NCBI GenBank assembly: GCA_012719495.1
Contig: JAAYAG010000135.1
Span: forward strand, 37,120-101,119
Direction: 5' to 3'
Length of the DNA stretch: 64,000 nucleotides
Source: Bacteroidales bacterium
GTDB taxonomy: Bacteria; Bacteroidota; Bacteroidia; Bacteroidales; Prolixibacteraceae
Made by a program: the position numbers and the translations under genes
The notes under the pieces: generated by a model
Database searches by the model: none
What the model was told of the DNA's origin: nothing
What the model saw: only the letters and a program-made list of their open reading frames with translations
Shown here: piece after piece, positions 1 to 9,484 of the stretch
Numbering within the stretch: position 1 is the stretch's first letter
How the letters are laid out: each line of letters begins with the position of its first letter

Positions 1-33
1 TATTTAGGCTAAAACAATTAAAGACAAACAACG

Positions 34-957
34 ATGAAATTAATACCTAAAGAATCGATTTTCTCAGCCCGAAATTTTCGGGATTATATTTTTATTGTTG
101 TTGGGGCATTCATTCTTGCTGTAGGCTTTGTTTATTTCATCTCACCACACAGAATTGTTCCCGGGGGCGTTTATGGAATCGCCATCGTAGTTCACTACCT
201 AACCCAGGGTGTTTTCCCGTTTTGGCCCGAGGGGATTCCAATCGGCTTGTTTGGGCTTGTGCTAAACATTCCGCTCACATATGCAGGCATTAAAATACTG
301 GGGCCAAAATTCGGCATAAAAACAATTGCGGGTTTTGTACTTTCTTCGGTTTTTATGGACGGCATTACAATGCTTCGCGAAGTTGGCGACGCCCCACTGG
401 TCGACGATGTACTGCTTTCGTGTGTTTTTGGAGGCGTGCTTATTGGCTTCGGGCTAGGGCTTATTTTTAAATCGAGGGCAACGTCAGGGGGGTCTGATAT
501 AATTGCCATGATTATTGCAAAATATACCAACCGACAGTTGGGGCAACTCATGATTTATGTCGATTCTGCCATTGTGCTGATTGGCCTTGCAGCTTTTCAA
601 GACTGGAAAATACCTCTTTACTCGTGGTTGGTAATTTATATTACTGGTAAGGCCATCGACGCAACAATTGAAGGAAGTGGCTATAATAAAGCACTTTTCA
701 TCATATCGAAAGAACACGACAAAATAAAAGAAAAAATACTTTTCGATCTCGAACGTGGGGGCACCTATTTCAATGGGAAAGGGATGTTCACAAACGAAGA
801 AAAGCAAATAATATACACAGTAGTTAGCCGGCGCGAAGTGGCAATTCTCGAACAATATATCCATTCAATTGATCCCGAAGCTTTTATTACCGTGATGGAT
901 ACCAGCGAGATTCTTGGCGAAGGCTTTCAATCGCTGAAACACAAAATTGAACCCTAA
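34..957 (+). CDS. YitT family membrane protein
   Basis: A 307-residue integral membrane protein. The first ~205 residues are a series of hydrophobic segments containing the glycine-rich ATSGGSDIIA stretch typical of the YitT (DUF161) fold. A soluble C-terminal domain (about 225-290) resembles DUF2179, a small ligand-binding-like module. Length and domain order match the usual 280-310 residue family. The start is the ATG in acgATGaaa. The biochemical role of the family is not settled; some relatives are suspected transporters. It lies 15 nt upstream of the patatin-like gene on the same strand, so the two may be co-transcribed. No promoter is visible in the 33 nt before it. Confidence 0.88.
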   Translation: MKLIPKESIFSARNFRDYIFIVVGAFILAVGFVYFISPHRIVPGGVYGIAIVVHYLTQGVFPFWPEGIPIGLFGLVLNIPLTYAGIKILGPKFGIKTIAGFVLSSVFMDGITMLREVGDAPLVDDVLLSCVFGGVLIGFGLGLIFKSRATSGGSDIIAMIIAKYTNRQLGQLMIYVDSAIVLIGLAAFQDWKIPLYSWLVIYITGKAIDATIEGSGYNKALFIISKEHDKIKEKILFDLERGGTYFNGKGMFTNEEKQIIYTVVSRREVAILEQYIHSIDPEAFITVMDTSEILGEGFQSLKHKIEP

Positions 958-972
958 GTAATTTTATTAGCC

Positions 973-3261
973 ATGAAAAAAATCTACCTTACTATTTTTC
1001 TTTTTATTATTTACATAATTGCAAACGCCCAGCAAGTTGGCCTCGTGTTAAGTGGCGGTGGTGCCAAGGGACTGGCACACATTGGTTTGATTAAAGTTCT
1101 TGAAGACCACAACATTCCTATCGATTATGTTTCGGGCACATCAATCGGTGCCATAATTGGAGGCCTATATGCAGCAGGCTTTTCTCCCGACGAAATGCTT
1201 GAGCTTTTCAATTCAAACGATTTTAAGTTATGGTCAACCGGAAAACTCGACAGAGAAGACCTGTATTATTACAAACTGAAAGATGAGGACCCAGGCTGGG
1301 CTAAAGTGGATATTACCCGTAAGGCAAATAAAATAAAAATTGTTCTGCCATTGAACCTTGTTCCCGAACAACAGATGGATTTTGCTTTTCTTCAGTTGAT
1401 GACCTCAACTACTGCAGCTTGTAACAGCAATTTCGACAACCTGATGATTCCTTTTCGTTGCGTTTCAACCGACATTTACAACAATAAAGCTATTATACAC
1501 CGAGACGGAGATATCGGTGAGGCCATCCGGGCATCAATGACTTTCCCCTTGGTTTACAAGCCTATTGAAAAGGATGGAATGTTGCTATTCGATGGAGGAA
1601 TTGTAAATAATTTTCCCACCGACATAATGAAAAAAGACTTTAACCCCGACGTTATCATTGGCCATAAAGTTTCGAACCTCAGCAAAAAACCCGACCCTGA
1701 AGATCTTTTCAGCCAAATAGAAAGTATGGTTACACAAATCACCAATTATAACATTCCCGACACCATCGGAATTTTGCTTGAATCGAAAACCGACGATGTA
1801 AGCCTTCTCGATTTTCCAAAAGCTAACTACATATATAATAAGGGAGTAGAAACTGCGCTATTACAAATTGACTCGATAGAAAAGATTATTACACGAAGGG
1901 TTAGCCCTGAAGAAATTGCAAAAAAAAGAGAAGAATTCAACATGAAAAAACCAGCGCTTATTTTCAACAACATTCAGGTTGAAGGGATTGAAAACGACAA
2001 TCAGCGACGCTATATTATCCAATCGATTAAACACAGTCAAAAAACAATCGATATTCATCAACTGCACGAAGCCTATTTTAAACTGATTTCCGACGAACAC
2101 ATCAAGGCAATTCAACCATTGGCCTATTATAACAAACGAACCGGCTTTTTCGACCTAAACTTGAAGGTTGAGCCTCGAAAACCTTTCGATGCTGTGTTTG
2201 GTGGCCATATTTCAACCCGTGCCAACACGTTTGGATACGTTGGGCTCAACTACAAGAATTTCAATACGGTAGCTTTCAATATTTCGGGTAATGTTTACAT
2301 CGGAAAAATTTACAATTCGCTTTCGTTTGGTGCCCGCATGGATGCCCCAACGCAAATTCCATTCTTCATTTCGGCCAATTACACCATCAATTCGTGGGAC
2401 TACCTCAGTACTGCTTCAGACCTGATTTTCACCAACATAAAACCATCATACGTAGTACAAAACGAACGGAATTTCAGGATCGAAGCCGGATATCCCTATG
2501 TAAAAACAGGGGTCATTGATTTTGGCTTCTCGCTTTCCGACTCGAAAGACAACTACTACCAAACACTGGTTTTTAATCTTGGCGACAAGCTCGACGAGAC
2601 CTCTTTCGATGCCTTCGCCTGTCATGCCCGAATTGATAAAAAACGATTCGACTACAAACAATACCCTACTGCAGGCGACCGAAAGATGTTTCAATTTCAA
2701 TACATTAATGGCGACGAAACGTTTTACCCGGGCACCACTTCGCCTATTCAACAAAAAACGACAACAAAACATAGCTACTTTGCTATCAATGCACTGTACG
2801 ATAAGTATTTTGAAATAAGAAAAAGGCTTACACTAGGACTTTTGGCCGAGGGTGTTTACAGTACCCGCGGGCTATCGTCAAACTATACCGAAGCGATCAT
2901 TGCAGCACCGGCATTTCAGCCTACTCCGAACAGCAAATCGATGTATCTCGAAAAATATCATGCCAACCAGTATTTGGCCACAGGAGGAAAAATTTTATTT
3001 AAATTAAACGACAACCTGCATTTGCGCTCTGAGGTCTATGGTTTCTTCCCGATACGCGACTTTGTGCTCGGACCTGATAACTCTGTAAGTTACCATAACG
3101 ACTCTTTCTCTCGCGCAAGCTTTATGGGCTTGGCAGCAGCAGTATACCACACTCCTCTTGGCCCGTTAAGTGCCGAAGTTAATTACTACGAAAAAGCCGG
3201 ACAAAAATGGTTTTTCTCGCTTAACCTTGGCTATATGATTTTCAACAAACGGGGATTATAA
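973..3261 (+). CDS. Patatin-like phospholipase fused to an outer-membrane beta-barrel
   Basis: A 762-residue protein with a signal peptide (about 1-19, ending ANA). The patatin domain (about 22-220) has the oxyanion loop SGGGAKG, the nucleophile elbow GTSIG (Ser57) and the catalytic DGG (Asp207). A POTRA-like module begins near residue 330 (FNNIQVEGIE) and is followed by a beta-strand-rich C-terminal half of the Omp85/BamA type. This is the architecture of PlpD-like (type Vd) autotransporters, where the barrel anchors or translocates the lipase. Lipid hydrolase activity at the cell surface or in the periplasm is inferred from the intact Ser/Asp dyad. It is probably co-transcribed with the YitT gene and ends before a bidirectional terminator. 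Confidence 0.9.
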   Translation: MKKIYLTIFLFIIYIIANAQQVGLVLSGGGAKGLAHIGLIKVLEDHNIPIDYVSGTSIGAIIGGLYAAGFSPDEMLELFNSNDFKLWSTGKLDREDLYYYKLKDEDPGWAKVDITRKANKIKIVLPLNLVPEQQMDFAFLQLMTSTTAACNSNFDNLMIPFRCVSTDIYNNKAIIHRDGDIGEAIRASMTFPLVYKPIEKDGMLLFDGGIVNNFPTDIMKKDFNPDVIIGHKVSNLSKKPDPEDLFSQIESMVTQITNYNIPDTIGILLESKTDDVSLLDFPKANYIYNKGVETALLQIDSIEKIITRRVSPEEIAKKREEFNMKKPALIFNNIQVEGIENDNQRRYIIQSIKHSQKTIDIHQLHEAYFKLISDEHIKAIQPLAYYNKRTGFFDLNLKVEPRKPFDAVFGGHISTRANTFGYVGLNYKNFNTVAFNISGNVYIGKIYNSLSFGARMDAPTQIPFFISANYTINSWDYLSTASDLIFTNIKPSYVVQNERNFRIEAGYPYVKTGVIDFGFSLSDSKDNYYQTLVFNLGDKLDETSFDAFACHARIDKKRFDYKQYPTAGDRKMFQFQYINGDETFYPGTTSPIQQKTTTKHSYFAINALYDKYFEIRKRLTLGLLAEGVYSTRGLSSNYTEAIIAAPAFQPTPNSKSMYLEKYHANQYLATGGKILFKLNDNLHLRSEVYGFFPIRDFVLGPDNSVSYHNDSFSRASFMGLAAAVYHTPLGPLSAEVNYYEKAGQKWFFSLNLGYMIFNKRGL

Positions 3262-3370
3262 GGGATGTTCCAACCCAGAATAAAAACGACTACATTGCAA
3301 AAAGTCAGTTGAAATATCCTACGATAAAACCAAGCATAAAATATTAGAACCATAAAAAATGCTACAATAC

Positions 3371-3408
3371 AAAAGGTTTGACTACGCTATGTAATCAAAC
3401 CTTTTTTC
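3371..3408. terminator. Bidirectional terminator between converging genes
   Basis: An inverted repeat AAAAGGTTTGA / TCAAACCTTTT with a 13-nt loop, with an A-run on its left and a T-run on its right. It can terminate both the plus-strand patatin transcript and the minus-strand LRR gene. Confidence 0.75.
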
Positions 3409-3440
3409 TATTATAGTCACTTTCCTTACAGCGCTCTCTC

Positions 3441-6400
3441 CTACAGCACAATGACCTTTTTGCTCAGTTGGGTTTCCTGATCGATTACGCGAACAAAATA
3501 AATCCCTTTTTGAACATTGGGCAACGAGATATCGAAGGTTGGTTCGCCAATTCCCCGTGCCGAGTAAACCACCCTACCCTGCATATCGATCACATTCACA
3601 GAAGCTTGAACACTGAGCCCTTCGGGTAACCGAACGGTAAATGAACCATTGTTGGGATTAGGAAAAACCCTCATATCCATAGCATTGTCTCCATCGGCAT
3701 TATCAACAGCTTCTTCAATACCTTGGGCACTTTTTAGAGCCAATGCAGCATAAACAGCCATCGGGATTTCGGGTTCGCAGAACGATTCATCTTCGGTAAT
3801 GTAGGCATGAGCATTACTTCCGGCCCTAGCATGAAAGCCAGGAAGAAAACGTACCGATTGCCCGGCGATGAATGTTGCCGATGAGCCAGAGTATAATGTT
3901 ACGGCTTTACTTCCTGCTACGGTTATCGATTGAAGGGCATTGAAACATGTATCAGCCGAACTTGCCAGGCTTAAGTTGGCTACAACTTGATCTACAGGAA
4001 CGGAGTATTCAGTTAGGGTTATAGGGTAACTTTCGAGCAAAAGTCCTGCAACATTTACATTAGACACAACACAATGATATTGACCTTCGTTTGCCGGGTT
4101 GAATGAATCTATTATTAAAACAGAATCTGTTTCGCCGTTTATTATAACCCCATTTTTAAACCAGGTAAATTCATCGGCTTCTGCAACCACATATCCTTCG
4201 GCTTCAAGCATAACCGGCTGCCCAATATACCCAGGAACCAGAGCATTTTCTTTCCCAATTTTTGACTGTGGTGAATAAACCAAGCCACAATCAGTACACC
4301 AATCAATAACGGGCTCAATATCAATGAAAAAATATAAATTATTGGATATATTAAAATTATTGAGATTGCTTAAATAACTGAAATCTTCAGAAATCGATCC
4401 GGAGAAATGGTTTCCCGAAACATTCAACGTGGTTAAATAATCGAGATCTGAAAGTTCTTCTGGCAACGTTCCCTCAAAGTCATTATCGTTCAATGTAAGT
4501 GAAGTTAAATCAAGCAGATCACCAAGTGTGCCGGGCAAATTTCCACTAAAATCATTAAATTCAAGCGACAAATCAAGCAAACTTGTCAGGTTGCCAATAT
4601 CGGCGGGCAAAGCTCCTGAAAACTGGTTGCTTCCAAGCTTCAATGTTTTTAAGTTAACAAGGTTTCCGATGCTTGCAGGTAGAACTCCTGAGAGTTGGTT
4701 ACTGTTCAACGCCAAATAATTCAAATTGGTTAAATTGCCAATTTCTTCAGGCAAAGCTTCTAATTGATTGCTATTTATACTTAAGCTATTTAATTTGCTT
4801 AATTGGCCAATCGTTGCAGGAATTGGTCCATCCAGCAAATTATTGCTAAGGTTTAAAGTCCGCAAACTATCAATTTCTCCTATTTCTTCGGGTATATTTC
4901 CACTCAGTGCATTACTATGCAGCGATAATTCAGTGAGTTGTGTAAGGGTTCCAATTTCAACAGGTAAAGCACCGGTAAGCTTGTTATTTGTAAGCACAAG
5001 TTTCACAACCCTATTACCATTCACGGTAACCCCTGCCCATTCACTCAATGGTGCAAGTGGAGGAACGGTATCACACCAGTTTGCATTATTTGTCCAATTT
5101 TTGCCATCTGTATTATTATAAAGCTCAACCAACGCGAGCGAATCGGTATATAGCGAAAAAGAGTAATTGAACGGCATGGAGGAAATGGTCAGGTCTGGAA
5201 AATTTGGATTGATAACCTGACAATAGTATTCTCCTTCGAAAGTAAGCCGAAGTGTGTCATCGCTTGGAACACTGAGAAGTGTATTGTCGCGGTACCACTT
5301 GAAAAAGTTGCCGGCAGCACCGTCTTCAAGCACTCTTAGCGACGATTCAGACGGAATATATTTCAAACTCCAGACAGTATCCTGTGGCGCGTAAGTAAAC
5401 ACACTGGTCAAGATTGTATCAACATTTGACGTTTTAAGGTTGGAGAACGAAAACAGATTATTTTCAAGCGACAATTGTTTCAGTTTTGTGGCAGCTGAAA
5501 GAGTTGGCAAATTGCCAGAAAACATGTTACTATCTAATTTCAGAGAGTTCAAATTTGTTAATGACGACAACGCGCTTGGTAAAGCTTTCGAAAATTTGTT
5601 CTTCGATAAATCAAGCGCGGTGAGTGAAGTAAGTGAACCAATTTGCGCTGGAATTTGACCGTTTAATTCATTATCAGCTAATAATAAACTAGAGAGAGAA
5701 GTCAGCCCAAACAGCGAAGAAGGGATCGATCCGGTAAGCATATTCCCTGAAAGCGATAACTGGGTCAAGTGCGAAAGGTTTCCTAACCCAGAAGGAATTA
5801 CACCACTTAAATCATTGTTATTCAAATACAAATACATCAACCCCGTCAGATTTCCTAATTCCGCAGGAATAGCCCCACTGAATCCATTATTATCGAGTTT
5901 CAAGCTTGTCAATGCTGAAAGATCTCCAATTTCTGAAGGAATTGTACCCGTCAACCCATTGTTAGACAACTCAAGCCATTTCAACCCGGTTAGTGAACCA
6001 ATCCCGCTTGGAATTACTCCGGTAAGTTCATTGTCCGAGAGCCTCAAGGATATTAGCTTCTGAAGGCTAACAATGCCTGCCGGAATTTCACCAGTTAATT
6101 GGTTTGAGTACAGCTCAAGTGTAGTGAGACTATCCAGATTATCGATGCCTGCCGGAATTATTCCTGAAAGGCGGTTGTTGAATAACTTCAACGACTTAAT
6201 CTGGGTTAACATATCAATCTGGGCAGGAATTGTACCCGTTAAATCATTATTGTTCAAATTAATATCTGTAAGTTTCGAAAGAGAACTAATCTGTGCCGGA
6301 ATTTCTCCTTTCAGATTATTTCGCGGCAAAAGAATTTTTGTGACACGACCGTTCGCAACACTAACCCCATACCATGAACTAACTGGCTGACCTGTAGTTA

Positions 6401-7760
6401 ACCAGTTGTCCTTCTTAGTCCAACTTTCCCCACCAGTGGCTTGATATAAACTCACCAAAGCAAGTGAATCGGTGGTCATCGACAATTGCACAGTCACCGT
6501 GTCTGTTTTGAAATCCAACAAGGGATACGCAGAGTTAGTTGCAACACAATAATAGTCACCCCCGAGATATGCCCCAATTGTCCGGGTGGTATCGTTTTCC
6601 AATAACGAGCCATCACGGTACCATGAATATTCGTTGGTCTGATTTGCCTTGTCGGGAACTGTAAGCAGACTCTTGGGGATATCGTAAAAGAGCTCAAGGG
6701 CTATTTTTTGCGGATGATAGACCAATGATGTAATATCGCCATCCACTATACCCGAGGTCAACAAATCGGCAAAATGGAAAAGGTTATCTTGCACCCAAAG
6801 CGTAGTAAGGGTCTCAATCTGTTGAAAGAATGGCAAACTGCCACTTATTTTGTTGTCATTAATTTTTAGCATTTCCAATTTCGACAAGTTTGCCAACTCG
6901 CGTGGTAAAGATCCAGTTAAATTATTGCTGGCCAAATCAATTGCGGTAACACGGCCGTTTCCATCCAGAGTTATTCCATGCCATGTTGCCAATTTTCCGG
7001 TTTTCCATCCAGTCTTGTTAGTCCAACCATTGCCGTTGGTTGACTCATATAAAGCCACAAGTGCAAGGGAGTCAGTATCATCTGAATAAATCAGATTAAT
7101 ACTATCGGAATAAAGCGTTAGCTCCGTGAATTTAGTGTTCGAGACTTCGCATTTATACCAGCCTTCGGCTTTGGTAAATATTGTGGAGGTTGAGTCAGCA
7201 ATTGGGTCATTATCAATATACCATTTATAGTCGTTAAATGGACTTTCGTCAATCAAAACTGAAATTGTTCCTGCAATAGGATCACTCTTAAGACCCAATA
7301 CGGTATCTTGCGGGGCATAAGTAAAATTATCAATAGATGAATCGTTTAACTTCGAAGAATCGAGATCGGTAAAAGTATACAGGTTATGACTAACGTCGAG
7401 TTTTGATAAGTAATTCAATGTACTTAAATCGGGCAAATTACCTGAGAGTTTATTTCCCGACAAATCAATGGTTTTCATCCCGGTTAAGTCTGCAATAGAA
7501 TCAGTGATGTAGCCTGTTAAGTTATTGTTTGGCAATAAAAGTTGGTAAACCAATTTGGAAGAAGTACTTACACTTACCCCATACCAAGTGTTAATTTGAA
7601 GAGTTGGAGAAAGCCAATTTGTTTTAGAGTACCACCCCGGCCCATTGGCTGCTCTAAAAAAAGCGGTCAAGGCCAACGAATCCATTTTTGAGTACTGAGC
7701 ATGAAGCGAGAATGATGAGAGTAGTAAACTAACAACGAGGAGATAATGGGAAAGTTTCAT
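3441..7760 (-). CDS. Giant multi-module LRR/Ig protein with T9SS sorting domain
   Basis: A 1439-residue secreted protein. The signal peptide ends at HAQ (about residue 22). Four modules start with the same cap, a DSLAL...W...W-G-V/I pattern beginning near residues 27, 230, 431 and 868. This cap resembles the N-terminal cap of plant-type LRR proteins. Each cap leads into leucine-rich repeats of the plant-like LxxNxLxGxIP form; modules 3 and 4 have long LRR runs and modules 1 and 2 short ones. Each module closes with an Ig-like segment carrying a Trp and a YYC/YKC/YHC motif. Near the end is a PGFHARAGS motif, then a T9SS type A domain with FPNPNNGSF near 1367. The domains imply surface adhesion or ligand binding; the ligand is unknown. 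Confidence 0.9.
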   Translation of the reverse strand: MKLSHYLLVVSLLLSSFSLHAQYSKMDSLALTAFFRAANGPGWYSKTNWLSPTLQINTWYGVSVSTSSKLVYQLLLPNNNLTGYITDSIADLTGMKTIDLSGNKLSGNLPDLSTLNYLSKLDVSHNLYTFTDLDSSKLNDSSIDNFTYAPQDTVLGLKSDPIAGTISVLIDESPFNDYKWYIDNDPIADSTSTIFTKAEGWYKCEVSNTKFTELTLYSDSINLIYSDDTDSLALVALYESTNGNGWTNKTGWKTGKLATWHGITLDGNGRVTAIDLASNNLTGSLPRELANLSKLEMLKINDNKISGSLPFFQQIETLTTLWVQDNLFHFADLLTSGIVDGDITSLVYHPQKIALELFYDIPKSLLTVPDKANQTNEYSWYRDGSLLENDTTRTIGAYLGGDYYCVATNSAYPLLDFKTDTVTVQLSMTTDSLALVSLYQATGGESWTKKDNWLTTGQPVSSWYGVSVANGRVTKILLPRNNLKGEIPAQISSLSKLTDINLNNNDLTGTIPAQIDMLTQIKSLKLFNNRLSGIIPAGIDNLDSLTTLELYSNQLTGEIPAGIVSLQKLISLRLSDNELTGVIPSGIGSLTGLKWLELSNNGLTGTIPSEIGDLSALTSLKLDNNGFSGAIPAELGNLTGLMYLYLNNNDLSGVIPSGLGNLSHLTQLSLSGNMLTGSIPSSLFGLTSLSSLLLADNELNGQIPAQIGSLTSLTALDLSKNKFSKALPSALSSLTNLNSLKLDSNMFSGNLPTLSAATKLKQLSLENNLFSFSNLKTSNVDTILTSVFTYAPQDTVWSLKYIPSESSLRVLEDGAAGNFFKWYRDNTLLSVPSDDTLRLTFEGEYYCQVINPNFPDLTISSMPFNYSFSLYTDSLALVELYNNTDGKNWTNNANWCDTVPPLAPLSEWAGVTVNGNRVVKLVLTNNKLTGALPVEIGTLTQLTELSLHSNALSGNIPEEIGEIDSLRTLNLSNNLLDGPIPATIGQLSKLNSLSINSNQLEALPEEIGNLTNLNYLALNSNQLSGVLPASIGNLVNLKTLKLGSNQFSGALPADIGNLTSLLDLSLEFNDFSGNLPGTLGDLLDLTSLTLNDNDFEGTLPEELSDLDYLTTLNVSGNHFSGSISEDFSYLSNLNNFNISNNLYFFIDIEPVIDWCTDCGLVYSPQSKIGKENALVPGYIGQPVMLEAEGYVVAEADEFTWFKNGVIINGETDSVLIIDSFNPANEGQYHCVVSNVNVAGLLLESYPITLTEYSVPVDQVVANLSLASSADTCFNALQSITVAGSKAVTLYSGSSATFIAGQSVRFLPGFHARAGSNAHAYITEDESFCEPEIPMAVYAALALKSAQGIEEAVDNADGDNAMDMRVFPNPNNGSFTVRLPEGLSVQASVNVIDMQGRVVYSARGIGEPTFDISLPNVQKGIYFVRVIDQETQLSKKVIVL

Positions 7761-7796
7761 AATTGTAATTTTAGGAGCAATTAGTATTTATGCTTC

Positions 7797-7804
7797 CAAA
7801 ATTA
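7797..7804 (-). promoter_or_regulatory. Candidate -7 element of the LRR gene
   Basis: The minus strand reads TAATTTTG, a perfect match to the Bacteroidota TAnnTTTG -7 consensus, 37 nt upstream of the LRR start codon. No TTG-like -33 element is found at the usual spacing, so this is tentative. Confidence 0.35.
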
Positions 7805-7882
7805 TATAAAATATTCAATTACATTTCATTATTTCTGGGGTTTAATTTGGTTAAATAAGATTTTCATCGGCAACATTAAACC

Positions 7883-7915
7883 AAAAAAAGAGGCTCAAGA
7901 ATATTCAAGAGCCTC
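7883..7915 (-). terminator. Rho-independent terminator of the peroxiredoxin gene
   Basis: On the minus strand GAGGCTC ... GAGCCTC forms a 7-bp stem followed directly by seven T residues, 44 nt after the peroxiredoxin stop codon. Confidence 0.75.
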
Positions 7916-7958
7916 ATTATTTCAGCAGGTATGCTAAACTATGTTTTCAAAAATGCGA

Positions 7959-8588
7959 TCAATGTTTTGAAAGATAAGTCGCTACCCCCTCAGCCGAAGC
8001 ATTCATTGCTTCTTCACCGGGCTTCCAATTTGCCGGGCATACTTCACCTACTTCTTCAAAATGCTGAAGGGCATCAACCATGCGGATGGCTTCATCAACA
8101 CTACGTCCAAGAGGCAAATCGTTGATCAACTCGTGGCGTACTTTACCGTTTTTGTCGATAAGAAAGAGGCCCCTGAAAGCAACCGGTTCGCCATTAAAAA
8201 TCGAATTTCCCTGGTCATCGTAATCGTATTCACCGGCCAATACACCATAATTCATGGCAATATTTTTCGACAAATCGGCAACAATAGGGAATTTTACCCC
8301 CTTAATGCCTCCGTTTTTCTTTTCAGTATTTAACCAAGCCCAATGCGAAAATTCAGAATCGGTGGAACATCCAACCACTGCTACTCCCCTTTTTTCAAAT
8401 TCAGTTAACTTTTCCTGAAAGGCAAGAATTTCAGTTGGGCATACGAACGTAAAATCCATTGGATAAAAAAAGAATATAACATACTTATTGCCAACATACT
8501 GATCTAATGAAAAGTTTTCTACAATTTCATAGCCATTTACTACAGCCTTGCTGCTAAATGAAGGTGCTTTTTTCCCTACTAAACTCAT
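7959..8588 (-). CDS. Typical 2-Cys peroxiredoxin (AhpC/Prx family)
   Basis: A 209-residue cytoplasmic thiol peroxidase that reduces H2O2 and organic peroxides. The peroxidatic cysteine is Cys50 in FTFVCPTEI. The resolving cysteine is Cys184 in EVCPANW near the C terminus, which places it in the typical 2-Cys class. Length is normal for AhpC/Prx1 proteins. No AhpF-like reductase is nearby, so the electron donor (thioredoxin or a distant AhpF) cannot be told from here. The gene stands alone, with its own strong terminator and a 211-nt intergenic region upstream. The start ATG is supported by the conserved N terminus (MSLVGKKAPSF). Confidence 0.95.
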   Translation of the reverse strand: MSLVGKKAPSFSSKAVVNGYEIVENFSLDQYVGNKYVIFFFYPMDFTFVCPTEILAFQEKLTEFEKRGVAVVGCSTDSEFSHWAWLNTEKKNGGIKGVKFPIVADLSKNIAMNYGVLAGEYDYDDQGNSIFNGEPVAFRGLFLIDKNGKVRHELINDLPLGRSVDEAIRMVDALQHFEEVGEVCPANWKPGEEAMNASAEGVATYLSKH

Positions 8589-8799
8589 ATTTTATGTTTT
8601 AATGTTATCTGATATCGAAATTACGATCAGCAAAAAAACCATTCCCCTCATCATTAAAACCAGATATCGCCATAAGTTTTTCCTAATAATAGAGAGAATT
8701 GGTCGTTTGTTACAATCAGAAAAGTAAACAATGGAAATCAGAAAAAGGTTTTAGATTTATTACAGATAAGATTAAATTTTTTGCCGCGGTTAAAAGCTT

Positions 8800-9483
8800 C
8801 TATTTTCTCCATGTTTCGAGAAAATCCTCACGGTAGGCTTTTCCTACCGACAATTTTTTGCCCTTCAACGAAATAATGTTTCCTTCAAAGTAATCGATCA
8901 AGTCTAGATTGATGGTAAACGATTTATGTATACGACAAAACTTATTTGCAGGTAATATATTGAGAAATTGCAACATTGTTCCGTGGGTTATGATTGCCTG
9001 TGTTGCTGTTACCAACCTTATATAATCGCCCATCGATTCAATATAATAAATGCTTTCAAGCTTAATCCGGTACTCCTTTTTCCCTGATTTAACCAAAACG
9101 GTGTCAGCAATTTCATCCTTACCAGTTCCCAATGTATTTGAGAATTTCTCAATTGCCTTAGAAAACCGCTCAAACGAAATGGGCTTCAACAGGTAATCAA
9201 CAGCATTCAGATTGAAACCCTCGACCGCATATTCAGGGTAAGCGGTTGTGAAAATAACAGCCGGTGGATTGGAAAGCCTTTTAACCAGTTCAACTCCATT
9301 CAACCCAGGCATGCTAATATCGAGGAAAACAAGATCGGTTTTATGCTCTTTCAAAAAAGACAATGCTTCGTTTCCATTGCCGAAAACACCAATAAGCTCA
9401 AAGCCGGAAATCATGCCAATATAATCTTTCAGAATTTCCTGCTGCAAGGGTTCATCGTCGGCAACAATGCACTTCAACTCCAT
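8800..9483 (-). CDS. LytTR-family response regulator
   Basis: A 227-residue two-component regulator. The receiver domain (1-120) has acidic residues Asp9/Asp10, phospho-acceptor Asp55 (FLDISMPG), switch threonines at 79-80 and Lys100 (YLLKP). The C-terminal LytTR DNA-binding domain (about 130-225) includes the FCRIHKSFTINL signature. It starts 1 nt after the histidine kinase gene ends, so the two are translated from one message and form a pair. A target gene is not visible; the lipoprotein at the head of the operon is the nearest candidate. LytTR proteins usually bind direct repeats upstream of their targets. Confidence 0.93.
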   Translation of the reverse strand: MELKCIVADDEPLQQEILKDYIGMISGFELIGVFGNGNEALSFLKEHKTDLVFLDISMPGLNGVELVKRLSNPPAVIFTTAYPEYAVEGFNLNAVDYLLKPISFERFSKAIEKFSNTLGTGKDEIADTVLVKSGKKEYRIKLESIYYIESMGDYIRLVTATQAIITHGTMLQFLNILPANKFCRIHKSFTINLDLIDYFEGNIISLKGKKLSVGKAYREDFLETWRK

Positions 9484-9484
9484 A

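Noticed and set aside
4300..6400. Regularly spaced DNA similarity that could look like a CRISPR or tandem-repeat array
   Set aside because: The period corresponds to leucine-rich repeats of one continuous reading frame; there are no constant repeats with unique spacers.
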